Below are positions 16,320 through 24,929 of a stretch of 64,000 bases of DNA, in pieces. This DNA comes from CAZAAW01 sp964483325 (lineage in GTDB: Bacteria; Pseudomonadota; Alphaproteobacteria; Rhizobiales; Kaistiaceae). A program made the position numbers and the translations under genes. A model generated the notes under the pieces. That model was not told the origin of the DNA and ran no database searches. It worked only from the letters and a program-made list of their open reading frames with translations. Positions within the stretch are counted from its first letter, which is position 1; each line of letters starts with the position of its first letter. The stretch lies in contig CAZAAW010000004.1 of NCBI GenBank assembly GCA_964483325.1, forward strand, positions 91,105-155,104, written 5' to 3'.

Positions 16320-17851
16320 GTCTCGACCGGCCGTGAATCCTTGAAGACCAGCGCCGCCCGCATCTCGACGCTGGCGGCATCCTCGGGATCGAGCTGGAAT
16401 GTCAGGCGCCAGCCGCCGACCTCCGGATGGGCGATGACCGTGACGCCCTCGACCTTGCCGTTATTGGCGGTGACGGACGCTTCCGGCAGGTCGCCCGGCG
16501 GCGGCGTGCTGCCGTCGGCCATGGTGAAATCGACGACGAACAGCCGGACCGGCGTCGGGCGTTCGGCCGAGGCGCGTCCCCGCCGCGTGCTCTTGACGAT
16601 GATGCCGCTCTGGCCGCTGTCCGGGCCGTAGCCCCAGACCAGCCGGTAGGCGTAGGAGAATTCCCCGCCGGCGGCGACCGGCGCCTGGGGCGTCCAGAAC
16701 GCGACGATATTGTCGTGCACTTCCGCGTCGGTCGGGATTTCCACCAGCCGCACCGAGCCCGGCCCCCAGTCGCCGATGGGTTCGACCCACAGGCTCGGGC
16801 GGCGCTCGTAATGCGCCTCGAAGTCCTGGTAGGCCTCGAAGTCGCGATTGCGCTGGATGAGGCCGAAGCCGCGCGTCGAGGTATCGACGAAGGCGCTGAC
16901 CTGCAGCGTCTTGGGATTGGAGATCGGCCGCCACAGCCGTTCACCGGCGCCGTTGACGATGAGCAGGCCGTCGGAATCGTGGACTTCCGGCCGATAGTCG
17001 TCGACGCTGACGCGGCCATTGGCGTCGAAGAAGAACATGCTCGTCGCCGGCGCCAGCCCGACATCGACGAGATCGACGCGCGGGAACAGCGTCGCCGTCA
17101 CTTCCATTGTCGTGTCGTCGCCCGGCGTGACGTCGAAACGATAGGCGCCGGCGACGCTGGGGCTGTCGAGCAGCGCATGGATGACGATGTTCTTGCTGTC
17201 GGAGCCGGGTTTCTCGAGCCAGAAGGCACGGAAAATCGGGAATTCCTCTCCCTCCGGCGCCGCCGTCTTGAGGGCCAGGCCGCGCGCCGACAGTCCGTAG
17301 GACTGGCCGGCGCCGACGGAGCGGAAATAGCTGGCGCCGAGGAAGACGAGAAACTCGCGCAGGACATTGTTCTCGCCGATTTCCTCGAGGCGGAAGCCGG
17401 CGAAGCCGATATCGTCGGGCGAGTGCTGCTGCGGCGCCCGGGCGCCGAAGATGAACTGCTGCGGCGAATAGGCGAGCGGGCGCGCAACGTTGCGCTCGAC
17501 GATCGAGATATTGATCTTCTCCTTGAAGAAGAAGCCGCGATGGAAGGTCTGCAGCCCGAAGGGCAGGCCTTCCTTCATCCAGATCGTCTGGTCGTTGGCG
17601 AACGTGATGTCCCGGTACTGCACGTAGTCGAGGTCGGCCAGCTCCGCCGGCAGGTCGGTCGGCGGCGGCTCGAACGGACGCGAGGCAAGGTCGCGGGCGA
17701 TCTTGGCGACGGTCGATCCGTCGAAGGCGGACTCGCCGGGCTGGGGCGCTGCCGCATCCTGGGCATAGGCGCCCACGATGCCGCCTCCCCGGGTCAAGGC
17801 CATGAGGGCGACGGCAGCTCCGGCCGTCTTCATAAATGCTCTGCGGGTCAC
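16292..17851 (-). CDS. opgG: OpgG, periplasmic glucan biosynthesis protein
   Basis: 519 residues from GTG 17851. That start yields TRRAFMKTAGAAVALMAL, a twin-arginine signal (residues 2-22), which fits the periplasmic role better than the longer ATG frame at 17905 or the internal ATG at 17833. The body has the OpgG/OpgD fold: ASRPFEPPPTDLPAELADLD, FGLQTFHRGFFFKEKINI, FGARAPQQHSPDDIGFAGFR and HYERRPSLWVEPIGDWG. It is needed for backbone branching or release of periplasmic glucans. It is first in the opgGH unit, its stop lying inside the start of opgH. An OpgD paralogue is the main alternative. Confidence 0.92.
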   Translation of the reverse strand: MTRRAFMKTAGAAVALMALTRGGGIVGAYAQDAAAPQPGESAFDGSTVAKIARDLASRPFEPPPTDLPAELADLDYVQYRDITFANDQTIWMKEGLPFGLQTFHRGFFFKEKINISIVERNVARPLAYSPQQFIFGARAPQQHSPDDIGFAGFRLEEIGENNVLREFLVFLGASYFRSVGAGQSYGLSARGLALKTAAPEGEEFPIFRAFWLEKPGSDSKNIVIHALLDSPSVAGAYRFDVTPGDDTTMEVTATLFPRVDLVDVGLAPATSMFFFDANGRVSVDDYRPEVHDSDGLLIVNGAGERLWRPISNPKTLQVSAFVDTSTRGFGLIQRNRDFEAYQDFEAHYERRPSLWVEPIGDWGPGSVRLVEIPTDAEVHDNIVAFWTPQAPVAAGGEFSYAYRLVWGYGPDSGQSGIIVKSTRRGRASAERPTPVRLFVVDFTMADGSTPPPGDLPEASVTANNGKVEGVTVIAHPEVGGWRLTFQLDPEDAASVEMRAALVFKDSRPVETWLYRWTGD

Positions 17852-18137
17852 GGATGGTGGCCGATGGTTGGGGTGAAATGACTGGACAAGGCTGCTGCAG
17901 CGCAACGTGAACGCATCATTGCGGCGGATAGCAGAATATCGGGAGAAGGTCTGAGGCGAATCCGAGGCACCAGATGCGCCTTTAATACCATAGACTTGTT
18001 AATAGACATGCCCCCTCCAGCCACGCGTTGCCTGCAATGGTGCACTGCAACGCGCGCTGGGCCGGTTGCATATGTCCGGCGATCGGCCACAGTGTCAGCG
18101 GGGCTGAGTATGGGCCATGCCTACAATCGAGGTCGCC

Positions 18138-19010
18138 ATGCTCCGGTTCCGCCTCCCTCGGGCTTTTTTCTTGATCAGCTGGCTCGCCGCCTTCTGTGGC
18201 GCAGGATTCGCGCAAGATTTGGGCGGCGACAGCACAATCTCCGCCGCGGCGACGGTTCTGGACCGGCTGGGCTTCCAGATGTATTCGGCGCGGAACTTCC
18301 CGCCGCTCGAAACCCAGCTGTCGACCCTGGGCGAACTGGGCTACCGCTACATCGAGTTCAGCCCGCTGGCGGAGGACCCGGCGATCATGCGGCCGCTGAT
18401 GGAGCAGAACCATCTGCGGGCCCTGACCGGCCATTTCGACCTTGCCGCGCTGCGTGCCGATCTCCCTGCCGCCATCGACCGGGCAAAGGCGTTCGGCATT
18501 GCGACGATGGTGGTTTCCTGGTTGCCGCCGGACCAGCGCCCCGCCGACGCGGTCGGCTGGACGGCGCTCGGCGAGGAGGTGGAGCATCTGGCTGAGGCCG
18601 CGGAAGCCGCCGGGCTGGCGCTCGCCTGGCACACGCACGATTTCGAGTTTGCGCCGCTGCCGGACGGCAGCCGGCCGCTCGACCGCCTGTTCGCCGCCGC
18701 GCCGCATCTCGGCTGGCAGCCGGATATCGGCTGGATCGTCCGCGCCGGCGAGGATCCCGTCGCCTGGCTGCAGCGCTACAGGGCGCGCATCCGGACAGCG
18801 CATCTGAAGGATGTCGCAGCGCCCGGCATCTCCACCGAAGGCGGCTGGGCCGATATCGGCTACGGCATCGTCCCCTGGGACAAGGTGCTGCCGCTGCTCG
18901 CCGAGACGGAGGCGATGCCGCTTCTCGTCGAGCATGACGAGCCGGACGACTATATCCGCTTCGCCAGCCGCTCGCGGGAAAGCCTCATCGCCTGGAGCCG
19001 TCCCCGCTAG
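18138..19010 (+). CDS. Exported sugar phosphate isomerase/epimerase-like TIM-barrel protein
   Basis: 290 residues. Residues 1-24 form a Sec signal (RLPRAFFLISWLAAFCGAG, cut near FAQ). The rest is a xylose-isomerase-like TIM barrel: GFQMYSARNFPP, LGYRYIEFSPLAEDP, LAWHTHDFEFAPL with the His/Glu metal-site pattern, IRTAHLKDVAAPG and LLVEHDEPDDY. I chose ATG 18138, preceded by GAGGT 4 bases away; ATG 18117 adds seven residues. A signal peptide on this normally cytoplasmic family points to a periplasmic role, unknown here. It converges on the DUF1194 gene with a 3-base gap. Confidence 0.82.
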   Translation: MLRFRLPRAFFLISWLAAFCGAGFAQDLGGDSTISAAATVLDRLGFQMYSARNFPPLETQLSTLGELGYRYIEFSPLAEDPAIMRPLMEQNHLRALTGHFDLAALRADLPAAIDRAKAFGIATMVVSWLPPDQRPADAVGWTALGEEVEHLAEAAEAAGLALAWHTHDFEFAPLPDGSRPLDRLFAAAPHLGWQPDIGWIVRAGEDPVAWLQRYRARIRTAHLKDVAAPGISTEGGWADIGYGIVPWDKVLPLLAETEAMPLLVEHDEPDDYIRFASRSRESLIAWSRPR

Positions 19011-19013
19011 GCC

Positions 19014-19892
19014 TCAGCGTATCCCGCGCAGCAGCTCGTCGAGGCGCAGGCTGGGATTGTCCATGAGGCGCTGGCGCTCGCCGATATCGCAGGCCGGGCC
19101 GTATTTCGGACCGGCCGAGCGCCGCGGCAGCCCCTCCGCCTGGACAGGCACGACCCTCTCCTTCGCGCGGTCGGCGTAACCGATCGGGCGAGGCTCCGGC
19201 CCGCCGGCGATCTCCAGGATCAGCTTGCGCAGGATCGCGTCGGCGAAGGAATCGAAGTCGGCCACCGGCACGACGAACGAGCCCGGCCCGCCGATGACGC
19301 ATTCGCTGTAATAGACATCGAGGTCGGGAAGCGTGAAAGGACTGCCGTCGGCATTGTTAATGGCGACGCCGTTGATGACGATGCCAGCGGCGACGGCAGC
19401 GTCGCGCGCCCGCGTCACCAGACCGCCGCTGCTGTTGGGACCGTCGCCCGAAATGTCGATGACCAGCCGTTCGCCGGCAAAGCCGTTCCCGTCAAATTTG
19501 CGCGCCGCCTGCGTGATGGCGCTGGTGATCGACGTGCCGACGCCCCGGGCGATCGAGATGTCTTCCAGGACCGCCGTGAAGGCGCTGGCGTCCTCGGCGC
19601 TGGCGATGAGGTGCCAGTCGGCGGTATCGCGCCACAGTCCGGGGCCGGCCCACTCCATATAGGTGACGGCGATGCGGCCGTTGGCGCCGGCCCTGATGGC
19701 CTCGATGACCCTCGGATTCTCCAGCGCCCGGATATAGCCGAGCCGCTGCAGCTGTCCCTCGCGCGGATCGACGCTCTGCGACACGTCGACGGCGAGCACC
19801 AGCTCCAGGTCGACAGGGACATCCTCGCCGCGCGCCCCGGCCGGAAGCAGGAGCCCTGCGGCGATCGTCACGATGGCGGCTGTCCGGCGCAT
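19014..19892 (-). CDS. DUF1194 family exported VWA-like protein
   Basis: 292 residues. Signal peptide at residues 1-22 (RRTAAIVTIAAGLLLPAGARG), then a von Willebrand A-like fold with a full metal-ion adhesion site: DVSQS (DxSxS, near residue 37), the threonine in GVGTSITSAI and the aspartate in VIDISGDGPNSSGG. The C-terminal part includes VYYSECVIGGPGSFVV with a lone cysteine. DUF1194 proteins are exported and of unknown function, probably binding a protein partner through a metal. ATG 19892 starts directly at the signal peptide; the 14-residue in-frame extension to 19934 does not look like coding sequence. Confidence 0.85.
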   Translation of the reverse strand: MRRTAAIVTIAAGLLLPAGARGEDVPVDLELVLAVDVSQSVDPREGQLQRLGYIRALENPRVIEAIRAGANGRIAVTYMEWAGPGLWRDTADWHLIASAEDASAFTAVLEDISIARGVGTSITSAITQAARKFDGNGFAGERLVIDISGDGPNSSGGLVTRARDAAVAAGIVINGVAINNADGSPFTLPDLDVYYSECVIGGPGSFVVPVADFDSFADAILRKLILEIAGGPEPRPIGYADRAKERVVPVQAEGLPRRSAGPKYGPACDIGERQRLMDNPSLRLDELLRGIR

Positions 19893-19946
19893 GCGGCGCT
19901 CCTCCCCGGCATCACCGCCGCAGGATAGCGCCAAGCGCCGGAGCCG

Positions 19947-20840
19947 TCAGCGCCGTCGGAAGACGTAGACGTCCTGGGGCAGCGTCGTCTCGTCGGTGGC
20001 AAGCAGCTCGAGCCCCCGGGCGGCATTGCGCGCCACCGTCGGCGAAATGAAGGCCTCGCCGTAATCGGGGTTGGGGCTGGAGGCGATGAAGACGTGCTGC
20101 CCGGCATTGTAGCGCTGCCGCGCCGCAGCCATGTCGCCGATCGCCTCGATCACCACCTTGTGGTACCAGTGGATCGTCTCGCCGGCATCGGCGCGCTGCT
20201 TGTCCTGCGCCAGCGTGTCGAAGAAGCGCACGCCCCAGGCGGTGAAGACGATCAGGCCGCCGGGCCGCAGGATGCGCGTGAACTCTTCCAGCCAGGCGCG
20301 CAGCAGATGCTCCGGCAGGTGCGAGAACACCGACCAGCTGATCACCAGATCGAAGCTCGATGTGGCGAACGGCAAGGGCGGCGTCGCCGGCCCGCCGATC
20401 GTCGCGACGTATGGGTTGAGTGAGCGCGACGCCTGCGCGAACCAGGACAGCGGCTCGTAGCCGTAGATATTGTCGAGCGACAGGTCGCGCATGAAAGGCC
20501 GCATGGCGCGGCCCCAGCCGGTGCCGAAATCGAGCAGGCGCTTGTCGCCGTCGAAGGCGAGCCCGTAGGTCGACGCCACCCTGCGGATCAGCCGGTAGAA
20601 ATCGAAGGTCTCCCGCATCGCGTGCTCGCCGGAATGGCCATGCACGCGTTCCTGCATCGCCACCGGCGGAAAGCGCGGAAAGGCGATGCCGTCGATTTCG
20701 GACGTCGTCAGCGACCGGAGAATCTTCGCTTCCCAGTCATCCTCGCTGATGCCGGCATAGCGCTGGAAAGGATTTTCGACCTCCTGGCGCGCCCAGGCGA
20801 GAGCGGCAAATCGGGTCGAATTATCAGGTTCGTCAGTCAT
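19947..20840 (-). CDS. Class I SAM-dependent methyltransferase
   Basis: 297 residues with a Rossmann-like methyltransferase core: motif I LLDFGTGWGRAMRPFM (near residue 103), the acidic loop IYGYEPLSW, motif IV FDLVISWSVFSHLPEH and the post-motif LRPGGLIVFTAWGVRFF. The substrate is unknown. It is divergent from the glycan cluster, with 151 bases between, and similar enzymes often modify sugars or their carriers in such clusters, so a glycan-modifying role is possible but not shown. Confidence 0.85.
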   Translation of the reverse strand: MTDEPDNSTRFAALAWARQEVENPFQRYAGISEDDWEAKILRSLTTSEIDGIAFPRFPPVAMQERVHGHSGEHAMRETFDFYRLIRRVASTYGLAFDGDKRLLDFGTGWGRAMRPFMRDLSLDNIYGYEPLSWFAQASRSLNPYVATIGGPATPPLPFATSSFDLVISWSVFSHLPEHLLRAWLEEFTRILRPGGLIVFTAWGVRFFDTLAQDKQRADAGETIHWYHKVVIEAIGDMAAARQRYNAGQHVFIASSPNPDYGEAFISPTVARNAARGLELLATDETTLPQDVYVFRRR

Positions 20841-20991
20841 GCAGGAAAATCCTTGCCGGCCGCTGCCGGTCTTGTCCGATTAACGTCTCCGGAAGGTTGG
20901 TCCGGGCCGTGGGGGGACTCCATTGCACCAATCCGGTAAACAAGGTGCCGTATGATATAGGCGGTGAAAGACCCGGATTAGAGACCTTTTC

Positions 20992-23900
20992 GTGGCAAAG
21001 CGTACCCAAAGCCGATCGGCAGGCTCACTGCTCGGCCGTCTGCTCAATCGTCCTGTTCCCCAGCCGGCGGAAATGCCGGCCGCCACCGTGGCCGAGCCCG
21101 AGACAGCGCCGGAACCCGTGACGGTGCCGGAGGCGCCGTGGCCAAATCCGTTCCGCGACGCTTTCGGCCTGCATTGGGGTGAAGTCTCCCATGACGGCCC
21201 CGGCTTCGCCGAGCCGGACCAGGCGCCCATGAGGCCCGCGGCGCCGCGGATAAAGCGGACGCCGACGGCCGTCCCGCCCGACGTCATGGCGGAGCTGGTG
21301 GACAGCGGCCTGTTCGATCCGGACTGGTACAGCCGCACCTATCGCGACGTGCCGTCGGATCTGCAGGAGGCGATCGACCACTACGCGACGATCGGAGCCC
21401 TGGAGGGCCGGCGGCCCAACCCGCATTTCGATCCGGCCTGGTATGTCGACCGGTATCCGGACAGCGAGGATGACGGGCTCGTTGCCATCGTCCATTTCCT
21501 GCGCATCGGCGAGACCCAGAGCCGCCCGCCGAACGCCTATTTCGACACCAGCTGGTACCGGCGGCGCTACCTGCGCGCCTTTCCGTCCGTCAACAGCCTC
21601 GGCCACTACCTGCAGCACCGCACCTCCGGCGATTACGATCCCAATCCGGTCTTCGATTCATCCTATTACCTGAAGACCAATCCGGATGTGGCGCGCGCCG
21701 GCGGCGATCCGCTCGAGCATTTCCTGAAGCAGGGCTACCGCGAGGGGCGCGATCCCTCTCCGTCCTTCGACGTCACCTATTACGGCCGGCGCTATCTGAA
21801 GCACGACCCTGGCGCCAACCCGATGATCCATTACCTGGAGACGGGACGGCTCGCCGGTCACTCGACCACTGCGGATTCGGCCGAGGACGCCTTCCCCGCC
21901 GGAGAAATCCGCCGCTTCAGCTCGCCCGGGCCGTATTTCGAGCCGATCCAGTCAGGCATCGTCGGCAGCGCAACGCCGCTCGCCAAGCTCGTGGCCTTCT
22001 ACCTGCCGCAGTTCCACCCCTTCCCCGAGAACAATCTCTGGTGGGGCGAGGGCTTCACCGAGTGGACCAATATCGCCCGCGGCACGCCGCGTTTCGCCGG
22101 GCACTACCAGCCCCGCATTCCCCGCGATTTCGGCTTCTACGACCTGCGCCAGCCGGGCGTCATGGAGCGGCAGATCGAAGCGGCGCGCAATGCCGGCATC
22201 CACGGCTTCTGCTTCTACTACTACAACTTCAACGGGCATCGGCTGCTGGAGCGGCCGCTCGACGATTTCCTCCAGGACCGCGGCCGCGACTTCCCGTTCT
22301 GCATCATGTGGGCGAACGAGAACTGGACGCGGCGCTGGGACGGTTCTGAGACGGAACTGCTGATGAAGCAGGACTACAGCCCCAGCGACGCCGACGCCCT
22401 CATCGACGACATCGCCCGCTATTTCCGCGACCCGCGCTACATCCGCGTCGGCGGACGGCCGCTGTTCTTCATCTATCGCGCCGGCATCATTCCCGAGGTG
22501 AAGCGCACCATGGCCAACTGGCGCGAGCTCTTCCGCAAGCGCCATGGCGAGGAACCGCTGATCCTCATCACGCAGACCTTCACCGACCACGATCCCAACG
22601 ATTTCGGCGCCGACGGCGCCATCGAGTTCCCGCCGCACCGGGTGGTGACGACCATCAACCCGATCAATGCCGAGCTGAACGTCTTCGATCCGGCGCTGAG
22701 CGCCGTCGTCTACCGCTACCACGACGTGGCGCGTGTCTCGCTCAGCATGCCGGTGCCTCCCTATCCGCTGATCCGGACGCTGTTCCCCGCCTGGGACAAC
22801 GATGCCCGCCGCCAGGGACGCGGCCTGACGACGATCGAATCGACGCCGGCCAAATATCAGGACTGGCTGGACGGACTGATCACCTTCGCCCGCGACAACC
22901 CGACCTGGGACGAGAGCTTCGTCTTCATCAACGCATGGAACGAATGGGCCGAAGGAGCCTATCTGGAGCCGGACGTCCATTTCGGCGCCGCCTATCTCAA
23001 CGCCACGGCGCGCGCCGTCATCGGCGAAGGGCGCCGCAACCGGCGCTATCCGGCCCTCCTGGTGACGGCCGACCTCAGCGAAGGCGAGGACCAGAAGGCG
23101 CTGCTGTTCCTGGCGCAGACGCTGCGCGCCGGTTTCGGCTGCGACGTGCGCCTGCTCGCCGGCGGCGCAGGACCGATGCGCGGCCGCTTCGCCGAGGTCA
23201 CCCGCACCACCATTGCCGACACCGGGCCGGCCTTCACAGCCGCCATCGCCAGGCTCAAACATGAAGGCATCGATGCGGCGATCCTCAACGGCGTCGCTGC
23301 CGCCCATCTGCTGCCGGACCTGCAGGAGGGCCATCTGAAGGTGCTGTGCAATGTCGTGGAATCACCCACCGGCATCCGCGCTGCCGACCTCGGTGCCCGC
23401 GCCACCGAAGTCGCCGCCGAAGCGGACATCGTGGTCCTTCCGTCCGAGGAGACCCGCACGGCCTTCGAGACCGCCTTCGGGACGATCGTCAACAGGACCA
23501 GCCTGCGGGCGCCCGGCCCGACCCGGACGATCGAGCCGGCGACCCCGCATACGCGTGCCGCGCTGCGCAAGACCTACGGCCTGCCGGCGCGCACCCGTCT
23601 CGTCCTCGGCGTCGGCCGCGGCGACCTGCGGCACGGCATCGACCATTTCGCGGCGCTGGCCACGGCCCTCGCCGCACGGCGGCCGGACATCTGCTGCCTG
23701 TGGATCGGCGCCATCGACACCCAGACGCGCATCTGGCTGGAGCGCGACGCCGGCGACCGGCTGCGCTTCGCCCCGACCGATGCCGATCTCGCCGAGCTTG
23801 TCGCCAGCGCCGATGCGCTTGCCGTGACGGCGCGGCAGGACGGCCTGCCGTCCGGGCTTGCCGACATCCTCGCCGCCGGCCTGCCGACCGTCGGCTTTGC

Positions 23901-24852
23901 CGGCGCCGGCGACGTGCGCGACACGATCCTGCGCTCGCCGCTCGGCCGCGTCGTGCCGACCGGCGACGTCTCGGCCATGGCCGAGGCGATCGCCGCGCTG
24001 CTCGAGACCGTCGACACGGAACCGCGGGCCCGCACGCGCGCCGCGCAGCAATACCGCGCCGGCACGGCACCCTTCGCCGACTATGCTTTCGGCTTGCTGC
24101 AGGACCTCGATCCTCAGTTGCAGCGGGTTTCCGTGGTGCTGCCGGCCAAGACCGTCCCGGCAACGCTCGGAGCCATGGTCGCCGGAATCATGGCCCAGAC
24201 CTATCCGGTCTTCGAGACCATCATCGCCGGCGAGCCGACGCCGGAGGCGCGCGAGGCGGCACAGGCGGCGGCGTCCGGACGCTGGATGGAGTCCGTCCCC
24301 TCCCGCATCGCTGCCCGGCCCGGCCCGGCGCAATGGGCGGACATGCTGAACATCGCCCGCGGCGACTTCCTGTGGCTGCCCGGGACCGAGCCGGCGCCGT
24401 CGGTGCTCGCCGCGCTTGCCGGCGCCATGACGAGCCCGGACGTCGCCTTCGCCTTCTGGAAACCGCCGGCCGGCGCAGCCTCCGACAAGCCTGCCGCCGT
24501 CGAACTTGTCGAGGACACGGCAAGTTTCGCCCGCCGGCATCTCGCCACCGGCAATGCCGTGGCAGGCGCCTCGGTGCTGTGGCGGCGTTCCGCTCTCGTC
24601 GAGGCATTGCAGCGCGCCGGCGCCGACCTGCCGCGCTTCCGCCGTCATGCCGATTGGCGCCTCTATGCGGAGGCCTGCACTGCTCCCGGCCAGGTTGCAC
24701 ATAACGATGCGGAACCGCAGGCGAAGCCGCGGGATGCCGCTGCCGACGCCGAGACAGCGGCGATCGGCAAATGGATAAAGGACAACTTCCCCGAGAAGAA
24801 GCCGCGCTCGCGCGCTGCCAAACCGGCAGCAGCAGACCGCCGCGGCCATTGA
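20992..24852 (+). CDS. Large WbsX-type glycan protein with FD-x-x-WY repeats and glycosyltransferase-like C-terminus
   Basis: 1286 residues, start GTG 20992. Residues 1-100 are Pro/Ala-rich. Residues 107-290 hold five tandem units of about 40-48 residues, each starting FDPDWY, FDPAWY, FDTSWY, FDSSYY or FDVTYY and ending in an HY..G or HF..G turn. Residues about 331-665 are the WbsX (GH99-like) domain: KLVAFYLPQFHPFPENNLWW, EGFTEWTNIA, FCFYYYNFNG, MWANENWTRRWDG and NAWNEWAEGAYLEPD. A GT-B-like region follows (about 690-1035, with DGLPSGLADILAAGLPTVGF), then a weak GT2-like domain (from 1043, VSVVLPAKTVPATL). First gene of the surface-glycan cluster; the sugar product is unknown. Confidence 0.85.
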   Translation: MAKRTQSRSAGSLLGRLLNRPVPQPAEMPAATVAEPETAPEPVTVPEAPWPNPFRDAFGLHWGEVSHDGPGFAEPDQAPMRPAAPRIKRTPTAVPPDVMAELVDSGLFDPDWYSRTYRDVPSDLQEAIDHYATIGALEGRRPNPHFDPAWYVDRYPDSEDDGLVAIVHFLRIGETQSRPPNAYFDTSWYRRRYLRAFPSVNSLGHYLQHRTSGDYDPNPVFDSSYYLKTNPDVARAGGDPLEHFLKQGYREGRDPSPSFDVTYYGRRYLKHDPGANPMIHYLETGRLAGHSTTADSAEDAFPAGEIRRFSSPGPYFEPIQSGIVGSATPLAKLVAFYLPQFHPFPENNLWWGEGFTEWTNIARGTPRFAGHYQPRIPRDFGFYDLRQPGVMERQIEAARNAGIHGFCFYYYNFNGHRLLERPLDDFLQDRGRDFPFCIMWANENWTRRWDGSETELLMKQDYSPSDADALIDDIARYFRDPRYIRVGGRPLFFIYRAGIIPEVKRTMANWRELFRKRHGEEPLILITQTFTDHDPNDFGADGAIEFPPHRVVTTINPINAELNVFDPALSAVVYRYHDVARVSLSMPVPPYPLIRTLFPAWDNDARRQGRGLTTIESTPAKYQDWLDGLITFARDNPTWDESFVFINAWNEWAEGAYLEPDVHFGAAYLNATARAVIGEGRRNRRYPALLVTADLSEGEDQKALLFLAQTLRAGFGCDVRLLAGGAGPMRGRFAEVTRTTIADTGPAFTAAIARLKHEGIDAAILNGVAAAHLLPDLQEGHLKVLCNVVESPTGIRAADLGARATEVAAEADIVVLPSEETRTAFETAFGTIVNRTSLRAPGPTRTIEPATPHTRAALRKTYGLPARTRLVLGVGRGDLRHGIDHFAALATALAARRPDICCLWIGAIDTQTRIWLERDAGDRLRFAPTDADLAELVASADALAVTARQDGLPSGLADILAAGLPTVGFAGAGDVRDTILRSPLGRVVPTGDVSAMAEAIAALLETVDTEPRARTRAAQQYRAGTAPFADYAFGLLQDLDPQLQRVSVVLPAKTVPATLGAMVAGIMAQTYPVFETIIAGEPTPEAREAAQAAASGRWMESVPSRIAARPGPAQWADMLNIARGDFLWLPGTEPAPSVLAALAGAMTSPDVAFAFWKPPAGAASDKPAAVELVEDTASFARRHLATGNAVAGASVLWRRSALVEALQRAGADLPRFRRHADWRLYAEACTAPGQVAHNDAEPQAKPRDAAADAETAAIGKWIKDNFPEKKPRSRAAKPAAADRRGH

Positions 24853-24860
24853 CGGTCGCC

Positions 24861-24882
24861 CAATTTGGTGCTGTGCAAATTG
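24861..24882. repeat. Inverted repeat CAATTT-N10-AAATTG upstream of the Sel1-repeat gene
   Basis: Two exact 6-base arms separated by 10 bases lie in the short gap between the WbsX gene and the Sel1-repeat gene, 48 bases before the start at 24930. The spacing fits a helical-repeat operator better than a terminator, as there is no T-tract. The regulator is unknown. Confidence 0.4.
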
Positions 24883-24929
24883 AGTCGATAGCGACCTAAG
24901 CATGGCCGGTCGCACAGGAGATCGCTGAC

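Noticed and set aside
20923..20956. TTGCAC and TATGAT upstream of the WbsX gene as a promoter
   Set aside because: The spacer is 22 bases, too long for a sigma-70 promoter.
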